From NCBI GenBank assembly GCA_025359915.1, contig JANYDE010000137.1, positions 31,445-95,444 of the forward strand: DNA of 64,000 bases. The letters are read 5' to 3'. The notes below the pieces were generated by a model, which was not told the origin of the DNA, ran no database searches, and saw only the letters and a list, made by a program, of their open reading frames with translations. Positions 17,401 to 26,550 of the stretch are shown one piece after another. The position numbers and the translations under genes were made by a program. Numbering within the stretch: the stretch's first letter is position 1; every line of letters starts with the position of its first letter. This DNA comes from Chamaesiphon sp. 336R_metabinner_41 (GTDB lineage Bacteria > Cyanobacteriota > Cyanobacteriia > Cyanobacteriales > Chamaesiphonaceae).

Positions 17401-18510
17401 TTAAGCCAGGAGTTTAGAGTATAAGTTTTCGGTCTTAATTAACATTCGATCGACTGTAAAATTATCTTCATATCTTTTCCGTCCATTCTTCGCAAATTCA
17501 TCAACTAATTCAGGTCGATCGAGTAAGTATTGCAATTTTTCGGCTAAACTATCTACATCTTGCGGTGGAATGATAAATCCAGTTTCACCATCGGCTACTT
17601 GTTCGACGATGCCGCCGATGCTGGTGCCAATCACTGCTTTCTGTTGAGCCATTGCTTCGGCACATGCAAGGCTACAGGCTTCTTGAAGAGAAGGCAAAAC
17701 AAAGAAGTTAAATAAGCTCATCAATTCGGGTAGATTACTTACATATCCAGCAAAAATCGTTTGATTCGCAATACCTAAATCTTCGGACTGTTGTTTGAGT
17801 TGTTGTTCTAATTCTCCCACGCCCGCGATAACTAATCGCAAATTTGGCTTATCTTTTGCTACTCGTGCAAATGCCTGCAATAGATAAGTTAATCCTTTTG
17901 CTTCAGATAGTCTAGCCGCTGTGCCGATAATAGTTTGGGTATTAGCATCTAGATCAAATTTTTTGGATAGAGAATCGACGATCGATCGATCGATTGTCGG
18001 TGTTGCTACACCATTATAAATCATCTCTAGCTTCGCCGGATTCATTCCCAGCTTAACTAAAATATCGTATTCTGTTTGGCAAACACAAATTACTCTCGTT
18101 GCAAATAGATTGGCAAATATACAGGCTAATCGATAACTGATTTTGGCACTAGCTCCATGATAGCCATGTACCGTAAATACGATCGGTAGCTTGGGAAAAA
18201 ACAACCGTAGTGGTATCATCAATTCATGTGCGCCATGAACATGAATTAGATCGATCAATTGCCGTTGCTGAGACGCTTTAATCCCCGCAACTAATTCTCG
18301 TAAGCCACTAAAGAAATTTCGATCCCATGAGGTGAACTCATTATAATTAAGCTGCTTTGCTAGAAACAATGGTAAAGTTTTGCCAGTTGGTGCTAGTAGT
18401 GAGATCTGATAACGATCTTGAAATTCTTCAATCAAACTTAAAGCTTGTTTCTCGGTACCACCCTGTTCTAGATAAGGCAAAATACAAACTAAATGTTTCC
18501 TACTTCCCAC
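17401..18510 (-). CDS. GT4-type glycosyltransferase
   Basis: A 369-residue GT-B enzyme. The N-terminal domain begins CILPYLEQGGTEKQALSLIEEF (donor/acceptor loop GGTE). The C-terminal nucleotide-sugar domain contains GTAARLSEAKGLTYLLQAF, LPSLQEACSLACAEAMAQQ (the E-x7-E motif) and VADGETGFIIPPQD. The start is GTG at 18510. It lies near a sugar-phosphate transferase, consistent with polysaccharide or glycolipid assembly; the sugar is unknown. Confidence 0.88.
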   Translation of the reverse strand: MGSRKHLVCILPYLEQGGTEKQALSLIEEFQDRYQISLLAPTGKTLPLFLAKQLNYNEFTSWDRNFFSGLRELVAGIKASQQRQLIDLIHVHGAHELMIPLRLFFPKLPIVFTVHGYHGASAKISYRLACIFANLFATRVICVCQTEYDILVKLGMNPAKLEMIYNGVATPTIDRSIVDSLSKKFDLDANTQTIIGTAARLSEAKGLTYLLQAFARVAKDKPNLRLVIAGVGELEQQLKQQSEDLGIANQTIFAGYVSNLPELMSLFNFFVLPSLQEACSLACAEAMAQQKAVIGTSIGGIVEQVADGETGFIIPPQDVDSLAEKLQYLLDRPELVDEFAKNGRKRYEDNFTVDRMLIKTENLYSKLLA

Positions 18511-18519
18511 GCTGCTGTC

Positions 18520-18536
18520 GGGTGGGCAGTGCCCAC
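18520..18536. repeat. Short palindrome GGTGGGCAGTGCCCACC
   Basis: A 17-base palindrome with one central base, ten bases before the GTG start of the glycosyltransferase. I regard it as a dispersed cyanobacterial repeat type; a regulatory role is possible but unsupported. The spacer to 18749 otherwise holds an ATTATTA-type tandem (18717-18747) and a GTAACGCACCCTAC half-repeat near 18683. Confidence 0.5.
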
Positions 18537-18749
18537 CATCTAGGGTTTAATTAATACTAATATAAGTGAATCAGGATCGAGATCGATCGGTTAGAAACTA
18601 CCTAAAATGTAGATGATGGGACATGTTCACCATACGGCTAAATTCATCAAGATTAAATGTGTTAGTGCGTCATCCTCTGAAGTAACGCACCCTACAACCG
18701 ATTGCTAACAACCCAATTAATAATTATTAATTATTAATTATTAATTAAT

Positions 18750-19400
18750 TCAAGATGGATCGTTACCCATAAAAGTAGGCATAGCGACAATATTATCATT
18801 CTGGCTGATCCCTTCTTGCCTAAAGACCTTCTTCACTGTCAATAGCAAAATCTTAAAATCGAGCCATAGGCTCCAATTATCTACATACCAAAGATCTAGT
18901 GCAAATTTTTCATCCCAGGTAAGAGCATTTCGCCCGTTAACCTGTGCCCAACCAGTAATCCCTGGTTGAACGTCATGACGACGTGCTTGCTCGGAATTGT
19001 ACCGTTCTAGGTATTCTACCAACAATGGTCTCGGACCGACAAAACTCATATCACCCATCAATACGTTCCAAAGCTGGGGTAGCTCATCTAAGCTAGCTTT
19101 TCGGAAAAATTGCCCCAAGGGAATTAACCGCTCTTCGTCAGAGAGTAAATTACCTTCAGCATCGCAATCGCTAGTCATTGTGCGAAACTTATATACAGTA
19201 AATATCTTACTATTTTTGCCGGGACGTGCTTGGGTAAAGACAATCGGGCTACCCATGCGAACGCGAACCAGAACTGCTACTACTATTAAGATCGGAGAAA
19301 ATAGCAACAGCAACAAGGCAGCCATCGATCGATCGCCGATTAGTTTGAGGACTAAGCTAAAATAGTTAGGCCGATTATCTGAATATTTTTTTTCTGTCAT
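18750..19400 (-). CDS. Bacterial sugar transferase (polyprenyl-phosphate sugar phosphotransferase)
   Basis: A 216-residue initiating enzyme that transfers a sugar phosphate onto a polyprenyl phosphate. It has one membrane-associated segment (about 22-46) and then the catalytic blocks: PIVFTQARPGKNSKIFTVYKFRTM, LDELPQLWNVLMGDMSFVGPRPL and RHDVQPGITGWAQVNGRN. This is the short, single-domain PglC-like form rather than the long WcaJ form. It suggests exopolysaccharide or O-antigen-like synthesis, working with the glycosyltransferase at 17401-18510 and others elsewhere. Confidence 0.9.
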   Translation of the reverse strand: MTEKKYSDNRPNYFSLVLKLIGDRSMAALLLLLFSPILIVVAVLVRVRMGSPIVFTQARPGKNSKIFTVYKFRTMTSDCDAEGNLLSDEERLIPLGQFFRKASLDELPQLWNVLMGDMSFVGPRPLLVEYLERYNSEQARRHDVQPGITGWAQVNGRNALTWDEKFALDLWYVDNWSLWLDFKILLLTVKKVFRQEGISQNDNIVAMPTFMGNDPS

Positions 19401-19643
19401 TGTCGATCTCGATTCGGTAGTTATTATGAGAGCAATGGATATGGAATATAGCTCTAACTAATCTTTATGTTTCCCATTAGCGGCATCAGCATTACCAAAG
19501 CAAAAGAATTCTTTCACTTTTGACCTGTGAGAGTCAAAAAGAGCTACCCTCTTTAGTTTATACAGCACTATCGCTCTGGACTGCAAATTATTTAAAATCG
19601 TTCGGTCAGCCTAGCTATACCCTCGAACATCAAAAGCCCCCTC

Positions 19644-19985
19644 ATGACTAAAATTATCTCAGTATCCAGTCAACCAATTGTCAACTTATCAGCACAATCA
19701 GAGCGCAGTCAGCTTGATGCGGAGCGGATGCAAGAGGTCTTAACACTGCTCACAAGTTTAATTGCCAGAGAAGAGGCAACGATTAAATTAATCATCGGTT
19801 GTTTGTATGATATTGGAACTGTGAATGCCATTAATAAGAAAGTACGATTTCGAGCGATCAATTCGGTGGCTAAATTTGCTGCTAAAAAATCTAAGCCAGT
19901 AGCCAAAGTATTTGCTTGGCGATGGTTTAATCAAAAATGTCCGCAGTTAATTGCTGGATGGCTGTATCGCAAGGTAAAATTTTAG
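19644..19985 (+). CDS. Small hypothetical protein
   Basis: A 113-residue protein that I cannot assign. It has a polar N-terminus, a predicted helix (MQEVLTLLTSLIAREEATIKLIIGCLYDIGTVN) and a basic C-terminal half (KKVRFRAINSVAKFAAKKSKPVAKVF). The pattern suggests a peripheral membrane or nucleic-acid contact, but this is only inference. The 243-base spacer before it shows no gene. Confidence 0.5.
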   Translation: MTKIISVSSQPIVNLSAQSERSQLDAERMQEVLTLLTSLIAREEATIKLIIGCLYDIGTVNAINKKVRFRAINSVAKFAAKKSKPVAKVFAWRWFNQKCPQLIAGWLYRKVKF

Positions 19986-20018
19986 GGCGTTAGGCGACAC
20001 CAACAATTATCAACTAAA

Positions 20019-20861
20019 TTAAAGCCTAGCGTATTCTTTGACAAATTCGATCGGAATTGCCCAATTAGAATTCTTAATCTGTTCTTGGAGTACGTCGCTG
20101 ACAGTGGAGCCATCTTCGAGGATTTCTGGACTATCCCAGAGGGGATGAGCATGAACGCCATTAATCCCAATTAACTTGCCAGATCGATCGATCATTGGCC
20201 CCCCGCTCATACCTTTCTCGATCGATCGATCTGAGCCGATGCTATAGCCTCCAGCGATGGGAATCGGTAAAATTTGAACAATTTGACCGCTAACGATATT
20301 CGGCTCCCAGATTTGCGTAGAGGTGTCATTGGATCGGTTCTCGCGTCCAGCAGAGGCTTCGCCAACGCCAACGAGGGGAAATCCAGATGACCAAACTCGA
20401 TCGCCAGTTTTCGGTAGAGCTGTGGCTAATTTTGCAGTAAGATAAGTACGATCGGGACTTTGAAAACGAAGGATACTTAAATCGCGATTTTGTCCGGTTG
20501 GGGGCGTAATTAAAGCGGCGGCGTAGACTTGCCCGTCATGAGTTTGGAGTTGAAACGGCACACTCGCAGATTGAATCACATGGGCATTGGTAATCACAGT
20601 ATAAACATGCTGTTGTTTGGCGAGTAGCACCCCAGAACCGATGGTTTCACCATGCGCCAATATTTTAATCGAGATCGATCGTAAGTGCTGCTGTAATTTC
20701 TGCTCTTGTGTCGCGCCCAACTCAGACACCACAAAAGATTGAGTCAAAATTTTCGGGAGCAAGAGTGTTAGGGTTGTGATATACAACATCGGGAACACTC
20801 TCGCAATCCAGTATTGCCATTGAGGAGATTCTAGCAGTTCAGAGGGAGTGAGCTTAGACAT
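20019..20861 (-). CDS. Trypsin-like serine protease (S1C, Deg/Hho-like) without PDZ
   Basis: A 280-residue secreted or membrane-anchored protease. One hydrophobic anchor spans about 22-38. The catalytic triad is H94 (TNAHV), D127 (RDLSIL) and S219 (KGMSGGP). There is no PDZ domain after it, unlike HtrA/DegQ. A stretch around residues 165-175 (GVGEASAGREN) matches a repeat also found in the fitA-like gene, so it may be a repeat insertion in a surface loop. The ATG is at 20861. Confidence 0.8.
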   Translation of the reverse strand: MSKLTPSELLESPQWQYWIARVFPMLYITTLTLLLPKILTQSFVVSELGATQEQKLQQHLRSISIKILAHGETIGSGVLLAKQQHVYTVITNAHVIQSASVPFQLQTHDGQVYAAALITPPTGQNRDLSILRFQSPDRTYLTAKLATALPKTGDRVWSSGFPLVGVGEASAGRENRSNDTSTQIWEPNIVSGQIVQILPIPIAGGYSIGSDRSIEKGMSGGPMIDRSGKLIGINGVHAHPLWDSPEILEDGSTVSDVLQEQIKNSNWAIPIEFVKEYARL

Positions 20862-20970
20862 TAGAATTCAGATCGGCGTGAAAACCGTAGTCTTGTAAAC
20901 ATGCATTTCACTGAGGATGTTTTAGGATAAGTGGTAGTGCTGTTGTCAATTACAATCGGGAAACAAAGAC

Positions 20971-21774
20971 ATGCTGGAACTATATCAATTTGAATTGTCG
21001 CATTTTTCGGAAAAAGTGAGATTGATTCTCGACTATAAAGGGTTAGCATACCGTAAAATCGAAGTTGTACCTGGAATGGGTCAACTGGACTTATTTCGGA
21101 TGTCTGGACAAAGACAGGTACCCGTACTCAAAGATGGTGGTAAAATCATTTCTGACTCTACGGCAATCGCGCTTTACTTAGACAAAACTTATCCAGATCG
21201 ACCAATTATCCCGACGAATCCCCAGCAAAAAGCAAATTGCTTACTGCTCGAACAATGGGCGGATAGCTCGATCGGGATCAAAGGACGTAGTATCTTATTA
21301 GAAAGTCTCAAAAATAGCAACCTTCGTACTTCTATTTTACCCGCTGGGACACCCGATATACTTAGAAATTTAGTCGGTTCGATTCCTAGAGAAGCGATCG
21401 ATGTACTAGGATTAGGCTTAGGCTTAACTCCAGACTCAATTAGAGCCGCCAAAGCCGAAATGCACCGCAGTCTCGAATCTATCTGCTTGCTCCTGGCTCA
21501 AAATTCTTGTGATTATCTCACGGGTGATACCCCTACCCTAGCAGACTTGACGGTAGCCGGATTGAGCCTCTTGATCAAAATACCTGATGGCCCGTACCTG
21601 AATATCGCCGATAATCTTAAAGGGAAAGGTATACCTGGTTTCGCTGATAATCCCGACTACGATCTATTCTTCACCTGGCGCGATAAGCTCTACGCCGATT
21701 TCCGAAAACCTCACAAGCCAGACATGAATAATTCTGGCACCGCAACAGCTCCAACTACAATTGCGATCGATTAA
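20971..21774 (+). CDS. Glutathione S-transferase family protein
   Basis: A 267-residue protein with a thioredoxin-like N-terminal domain (MLELYQFELSHFSEKVRLILDYKG; QRQVPVLKDG with cis-Pro; ISDSTAIALYLD, the glutathione gamma-Glu site) and a helical C-terminal domain (DYLTGDTPTLADLTVAGL, the N-capping box). Likely role: detoxification or redox chemistry with glutathione. The C-terminal 30 residues (PDMNNSGTATAPTT...) are low complexity. It is divergent from the protease gene. Confidence 0.85.
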   Translation: MLELYQFELSHFSEKVRLILDYKGLAYRKIEVVPGMGQLDLFRMSGQRQVPVLKDGGKIISDSTAIALYLDKTYPDRPIIPTNPQQKANCLLLEQWADSSIGIKGRSILLESLKNSNLRTSILPAGTPDILRNLVGSIPREAIDVLGLGLGLTPDSIRAAKAEMHRSLESICLLLAQNSCDYLTGDTPTLADLTVAGLSLLIKIPDGPYLNIADNLKGKGIPGFADNPDYDLFFTWRDKLYADFRKPHKPDMNNSGTATAPTTIAID

Positions 21775-21800
21775 TTTAGGCTTTAGGGGAAAGGGGCTTA

Positions 21801-21851
21801 CCCACCCCGATAGAGCCTACGGCTCTATCGCCCCTCCTTGGAGGGGATTTT
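21801..21851 (+). repeat. CCACCCC...GGAGGGG modular repeat, copy 2
   Basis: CCCACCCCG, then the hairpin ATAGAGCCTACGGCTCTAT, then CGCCCCTCC TTGG AGGGGATTTTT. It shares its core with the copy at 52444. Confidence 0.85.
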
Positions 21852-21904
21852 TCCACACATCTACTACCAACTCTCTCAGTCTCCCAGTCCCCCAGTCCCC
21901 ACCG

Positions 21905-22897
21905 ATGCCTAGTATTATTGTCGATCGACTAAGCAAAGTATATCCTGTCGCGATCAAAGAGCCTGGATTGAAAGGGACGATCGATCATTTCTTCCAGCGT
22001 AAGTACAAGCAAATCGACGCTGTAAAGGACGTTTCCTTCCAAATTGAAGCTGGAGAGGTGGTCGGCTTTTTGGGGGCAAATGGGGCGGGTAAAACCACCA
22101 CTCTGAAGATGCTCAGTGGTTTGATCCATCCCTCGACGGGGACGGTAAATGTCGCTGGGCAAATTCCGTTTAAGCGGGAGATTGCGTTTCTCAAGCAAAT
22201 TACCCTGGTGATGGGGCAAAAGCAGCAGTTAATCTGGGATTTACCCGCCTTGGATTCGCTCAAAATGAATGCGGCTGTCTATGGTTTGAGCGACAAAACT
22301 GCTAATTTCCGCATCAATGAATTAGCTGAAATGCTATCTATTCAAGGCAAACTTACCCAACCAGTGCGGAAGTTATCCCTGGGCGAACGGATGAAAGCCG
22401 AATTATTAGCCGCCTTAATTCACGAGCCAAAAGTGTTATTTCTCGACGAACCGACATTAGGCTTGGATATCAATGCTCAGGTAGCAGTTCGTCAATTTCT
22501 GCGCGAATATAATCAGCAATATAAAGCGACAATCTTGCTGACGAGTCACTATATGACCGATATTACCGCACTATGCGATCGAGTCTTGGTGATTCATCAG
22601 GGACAATTAATTTATGATGGTAGTCTCAATGGTTTAGTCGAAAGATTTTCACCCTGTCGTGAAGTTAAGGTAGAATTCGATCGAGTTTATGCGATCGACA
22701 TATTAGCAAAATACGCCCAGGTAAAAGAAGTTGAAGGCGCATCCGCTAGCTTTTTAGTACCTCAAGAAATCCTGACTAAAACTGTCTCGCAAATGTTGGG
22801 AGAATTAGCCGTGGTAGATCTCAGTATTACAGATCCTCCGATCGATGATGTAATCGGTCAGATATTTCAATCGGGAAATGCTGAAAATCTAGCCTAA
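21905..22897 (+). CDS. ABC-2 type transporter ATP-binding protein
   Basis: A 330-residue ATPase starting at MPSIIVDRLSKVYP (21905); upstream frame extension is repeat sequence. Walker A is GANGAGKTT, the signature is LSLGERMKAEL, and Walker B is VLFLDEPTLGLD. The C-terminal 70 residues form the DrrA-like regulatory extension. The N-terminus (KEPGLKGTIDHFFQRKYKQIDAVKDVSF) is typical of the ABC-2 exporters. No permease gene lies beside it, so the partner must be elsewhere. Confidence 0.87.
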   Translation: MPSIIVDRLSKVYPVAIKEPGLKGTIDHFFQRKYKQIDAVKDVSFQIEAGEVVGFLGANGAGKTTTLKMLSGLIHPSTGTVNVAGQIPFKREIAFLKQITLVMGQKQQLIWDLPALDSLKMNAAVYGLSDKTANFRINELAEMLSIQGKLTQPVRKLSLGERMKAELLAALIHEPKVLFLDEPTLGLDINAQVAVRQFLREYNQQYKATILLTSHYMTDITALCDRVLVIHQGQLIYDGSLNGLVERFSPCREVKVEFDRVYAIDILAKYAQVKEVEGASASFLVPQEILTKTVSQMLGELAVVDLSITDPPIDDVIGQIFQSGNAENLA

Positions 22898-22986
22898 ACC
22901 AACAACACCTAGCGAGATATTGCACCTTTCCTTCCCCAAAAATTTTCACTAAGATCGAAGGATTAGTATTATTCCTATATTATTCC

Positions 22987-23892
22987 ATGACCACCACGCC
23001 ATCCCTCGCACCGATCGACAAGACTGAGAAACTATCCTGGAACTGGCGCGGACACCAGATTAAATATACAATTAGAGGTGAAGGTCAACCGCTGTTGTTG
23101 ATTCATGGTTTTGGTGCATCGATCGATCATTGGCGCAAAAATATCCCAGTATTAGCTGAAGGTGGATATCAAGTATACGCGATCGATCTACTCGGATTTG
23201 GCGGTTCGGACAAAGCCCCGATCGACTACAGTATGGAACTGTGGGAAGAATTAGTCGTAGACTTCTGGCACGAGTATATCAACCAACCGACGGTATTTGT
23301 CGGTAACTCGATCGGTGCTTTACTGAGTCTGATGTTGGTAGCCCATCACCCCGAAATTAGTGCGGGTGGAGTCTTAATTAATTGCGCTGGTGGATTAAAC
23401 CATCGCCCCGACGAATTGAATTTTATGCTGCGGAATGTGATGGGGATATTCACAAATATTGTCGCATCTCCAGCCTTCGGTAAATTTATCTTCGATCGAG
23501 TTCGCCAGAAATCGCGCATCCGCACTAGCCTCTACCAAGTCTATACCCGCCGTGAAGCCGTCACCGACGAACTAATCGAGATTATCCACCAACCTGCTTG
23601 CGATCCAGGCGCACAGCAAGTTTTCGCCTCAATTCTCACCGCCTCACCAGGGCCGACTCCCGAATCATTATTACCCGCAGTGACTAAACCGCTACTAGTA
23701 TTATGGGGCGAAAATGACCCTTGGACACCGATCAAAGGTGCAACAGTCTATCAGGAACTCGCCGCTGCCGGACAAACAATCAAGGTTGTTTCGATCCCCA
23801 ATGCAGGGCATTGTCCCCACGATGAGCATCCCGAAGTTGTTAATCCAGCAATTTTAAATTGGTTGGAGACGATCGATAAAATATCCATCTAA
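22987..23892 (+). CDS. Alpha/beta hydrolase
   Basis: A 301-residue hydrolase. LLIHGFGASIDHW contains the oxyanion HG, GNSIGA is the nucleophile elbow with Ser, LWGENDPWTP provides the Asp, and AGHCPHDEHPEVV the His. The overall layout resembles plant- and cyanobacterium-type hydrolases of the pheophytinase/haloalkane-dehalogenase side of the superfamily. The substrate is unknown. It is followed 14 bases later by the ferredoxin-MBL gene on the same strand. Confidence 0.85.
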   Translation: MTTTPSLAPIDKTEKLSWNWRGHQIKYTIRGEGQPLLLIHGFGASIDHWRKNIPVLAEGGYQVYAIDLLGFGGSDKAPIDYSMELWEELVVDFWHEYINQPTVFVGNSIGALLSLMLVAHHPEISAGGVLINCAGGLNHRPDELNFMLRNVMGIFTNIVASPAFGKFIFDRVRQKSRIRTSLYQVYTRREAVTDELIEIIHQPACDPGAQQVFASILTASPGPTPESLLPAVTKPLLVLWGENDPWTPIKGATVYQELAAAGQTIKVVSIPNAGHCPHDEHPEVVNPAILNWLETIDKISI

Positions 23893-23906
23893 ATCTCTTT
23901 AATTTT

Positions 23907-24779
23907 ATGGCACATTTAGCGCATCGACGAATTGAAAATATCGACGGTGATTTTTACGTCGATAAAAGTTGTATTGACTGCGATACTTGTCGCTGGATGG
24001 CTCCGACGGTATTCAGTCGATCTGGTGATATGTCGGCAGTTTATCATCAACCGATCGATCCTGCTGAAAGATTGGTGGCGATGCAGGCATTATTATCATG
24101 TCCGACAGGATCGATCGGGACGCGAGAAAAGCCCTATGATATCAAGCAAGCTCAGGCATCATTCCCACTACTCATCACCGAAAATGTTTATCATTGCGGT
24201 TATCATTCTGAGAAATCTTATGGAGCCGCGAGTTATTTAATTCAGCATCCAGATGGCAATATTTTGATCGATTCACCCCGATTTACACCGCCATTAGTCA
24301 AACAGATTGAAGCAATGGGTGGCGTAAAATATCTCTATCTCACCCATCGCGATGATGTCGCCGATCATCAGAAGTTTCACGAGCATTTTGGTTGCGATCG
24401 CATCCTGCATCAAGACGATATTACCACTGATACGCAATCGATCGAACATCAACTTCAAGGGATAGATTCGATTGAATTAACTCCTGATGTTCTAATTATC
24501 CCCGTCCCTGGACATAGTAAAGGACATACGGTTCTACTATACAAACACAAATTTCTATTCACTGGCGATCATCTTGCTTTCAGTCGCCGCCTCGGACATC
24601 TGGGAGCCTTTCGAGATTTCTGTTGGTATTCCTGGGCGGAACAGCTTAAATCTATGCAAAAATTAGCAACGTATGATTTTGAATGGGTTCTACCAGGTCA
24701 TGGCAGACGATATTATGCTGACGTAGAAATGATGCATGAGCAGATGCAGAAATGTGTCGATTGGATGGCTACTGTTTGA
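23907..24779 (+). CDS. Ferredoxin-metallo-beta-lactamase fusion protein
   Basis: A 290-residue fusion. Residues about 1-75 form a short ferredoxin-like domain (KSCIDCDTCRWMAP ... LLSCPTGSI), and residues about 95-285 an MBL fold. The usual HxHxDH site is replaced by THRDDVADHQ, so the first metal His differs. PVPGHSKGHTVLLYKHKFLFTGDHLA and LPGHGRR supply later ligands. Such fusions occur in cyanobacteria and plants; the substrate is unknown. It sits between the hydrolase and an RNA ligase, with small spacers. Confidence 0.85.
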   Translation: MAHLAHRRIENIDGDFYVDKSCIDCDTCRWMAPTVFSRSGDMSAVYHQPIDPAERLVAMQALLSCPTGSIGTREKPYDIKQAQASFPLLITENVYHCGYHSEKSYGAASYLIQHPDGNILIDSPRFTPPLVKQIEAMGGVKYLYLTHRDDVADHQKFHEHFGCDRILHQDDITTDTQSIEHQLQGIDSIELTPDVLIIPVPGHSKGHTVLLYKHKFLFTGDHLAFSRRLGHLGAFRDFCWYSWAEQLKSMQKLATYDFEWVLPGHGRRYYADVEMMHEQMQKCVDWMATV

Positions 24780-24788
24780 AAATTAAAT

Positions 24789-25853
24789 ATGAGTACTATC
24801 AAAGTAGAAGTTTGCAAAATTCTAGAAATCAAGCCCCATAATAATGCTAATGCTTTGGAACTAGCCACCGTTCAAGGTTGGCAAATGTGTGTCAAAAAAG
24901 GTGTCCATCAATCAGGGGATTTGGTTGTTTATTTTGAGCAAGAAACCGTTCTGACAAAAGAAGTTGCAGATCGATTGAATGTTGGTGCATATCTAGTTGA
25001 AAAAACTGATATTAATGGCGATCGAGTCTTAGTAGTTCACCGGATTAAATTGCGTGGTGAGCCATCATTTGGACTGGTAGTTCAGCCGGAAGTGGGGATG
25101 GAATTAGGTGCTGATGTTGCCGAATTTTATGGTGCAACTAAATATTATCCACCAGTTAAAGCACAAGCTGGAGATAGTGCCAGTGACGATCCTGATTTTC
25201 CTAAATATACTAACCTGGAAAATATGCGCAGCTACCCCAAAATCTTAGAAGCAGGGGAATTAGTGATCGCGACAGAAAAAATTCACGGTACAAATGCTAG
25301 GGTTGGTTTTGTTTGGCATTCTGATGAAGAACAGCCGACAATGATGGCTGGATCAAGAGCTTTGCGGCGCAAAGAACCGGAAGATCCGATGGCAATGGTG
25401 GTGAATACTTACTGGTTTCCGCACACATTAATTAGTGTCAAAAAGTTACTAGAAGATTTGCAAAGTCAAGGGCATAAACAAGCGATCTTATATGGCGAAG
25501 TTTATGGGCAAGGAATTCAGGCTTATACATATGGCGAGAAAAGAATGAATTTCCGCGCTTTTGATTTGATGTTGGATGGTAAGTATGTTGACTATCCAAT
25601 CTTTAAATCTTTATGCGATAAACATCAAGTAGAGCAAGTACCATTAATCTATGAAGGTGCTTTTTCACTGAAATTTATCAAGGGATTATCTGATGGTGAT
25701 TCCCTAATTGGTGGTAATCACGGTAGGGAAGGAGTCGTTGTCAAACCGATAGAGGAGAGGAACAATGCTAAATCAGGAAGGGTGATCTTAAAGTATATTG
25801 GCGATCGATACTTATTTGGCAAAGTCGCCGAACAAGATACCACCGATGTCTAA
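24789..25853 (+). CDS. RNA ligase, DRB0094 family
   Basis: A 354-residue ATP-dependent RNA ligase. Residues about 1-120 form an N-terminal OB-fold-like module (VEVCKILEIKPHNNANALELATV). The nucleotidyltransferase domain has motif I EKIHGTN with K164 as AMP acceptor, motif III LYGEVYGQGIQAY, motif IIIa FRAFDLM, motif IV EGVVVKP and motif V VILKYIGDRYL. The Deinococcus homologue seals nicks in duplexes with an RNA 3'-OH end. It lies 10 bases after the MBL fusion gene on the same strand, so the two may form an operon. Confidence 0.88.
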   Translation: MSTIKVEVCKILEIKPHNNANALELATVQGWQMCVKKGVHQSGDLVVYFEQETVLTKEVADRLNVGAYLVEKTDINGDRVLVVHRIKLRGEPSFGLVVQPEVGMELGADVAEFYGATKYYPPVKAQAGDSASDDPDFPKYTNLENMRSYPKILEAGELVIATEKIHGTNARVGFVWHSDEEQPTMMAGSRALRRKEPEDPMAMVVNTYWFPHTLISVKKLLEDLQSQGHKQAILYGEVYGQGIQAYTYGEKRMNFRAFDLMLDGKYVDYPIFKSLCDKHQVEQVPLIYEGAFSLKFIKGLSDGDSLIGGNHGREGVVVKPIEERNNAKSGRVILKYIGDRYLFGKVAEQDTTDV

Positions 25854-25904
25854 AATGTCGATCGTAATCTACAATTAAGGTACAATCTAATCGGAAGCTC
25901 AACG

Positions 25905-26129
25905 ATGCAAGTATCTTTAATAGAAGCCGCAGCTAGCCTGAGTGACTTAGTTCAAGCTGCTATCAATGGTGAAGAAGTAATTTTACTCGATGGAGATCGA
26001 CCTGCAATTAAATTTACTCCAATAACATCAGCCAAGCCTCGTCCAAAATTTGGCAGTGCTAAAGGACTAGTCTGGATGTCAGATGATTTTGATGAGCCTT
26101 TAGAAGAAATGAAGGAGTATATGGAGTGA
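25905..26129 (+). CDS. Phd/YefM-family antitoxin
   Basis: A 74-residue antitoxin: the N-terminal MQVSLIEAAASLSDLVQAAINGEEVILLDGDRPAIKFTPI is the Phd/YefM DNA-binding fold, and the acidic C-terminus (DDFDEPLEEMKEYME) would bind the toxin. It overlaps the toxin start by four bases (GTGA), the usual translational coupling. It probably represses its own promoter in the 50-base spacer upstream. Confidence 0.85.
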   Translation: MQVSLIEAAASLSDLVQAAINGEEVILLDGDRPAIKFTPITSAKPRPKFGSAKGLVWMSDDFDEPLEEMKEYME

Positions 26130-26509
26130 AGCAATTACTCGATACGCATACGTTTTTGTGGTTTGTCATGGGAAATCCCAGAATTACGCCAAAATTGAGA
26201 GCGCAAATCGAAGATAATGAAAATTTTGTTAGCATTGTCAGTATCTGGGAAATAGCTATCAAAAATGGAATTGGTAAGTTAAATCTTGAGGTGTCTTTCG
26301 ATAATTTTGTAGACCAACAAATAATTCCTAATGGAATTCAAATATTAGATATTAAACTCGAACATCTCAAAGTCCTTACGACATTACCACTCTATCATCG
26401 AGATCCTTTTGACCGTATATTAATTGCTCAGGCAATAATGGAGGATATCGTACTTGTTAGTGCTGATAGTGTGTTTGCTCCATATCCAGTTCAAAGAGTT
26501 TGGGAATAA
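26126..26509 (+). CDS. PIN-domain toxin (VapC-like)
   Basis: A 127-residue ribonuclease toxin with GTG start. The PIN acidic residues are D6 (LLDTHTFLW), E in SIWEIAIK, D in HRDPFDRILIAQA and D in LVSADS. This full set suggests an active enzyme. VapC toxins cleave specific RNAs, often tRNA or rRNA sites. It is coupled to the antitoxin at 25905-26129. The pair looks intact, unlike the two decayed modules near 53.5 and 56 kb. Confidence 0.88.
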   Translation: MKQLLDTHTFLWFVMGNPRITPKLRAQIEDNENFVSIVSIWEIAIKNGIGKLNLEVSFDNFVDQQIIPNGIQILDIKLEHLKVLTTLPLYHRDPFDRILIAQAIMEDIVLVSADSVFAPYPVQRVWE

Positions 26510-26550
26510 ATATACTAATATTATGCGTTAGTAGATTATCAATCTTTACC

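Noticed and set aside
21761..21904. 48-codon N-terminal extension of the ABC ATPase
   Set aside because: The extension is encoded by the modular repeat at 21801-21851; the conserved sequence starts at MPSIIVDRLSK.
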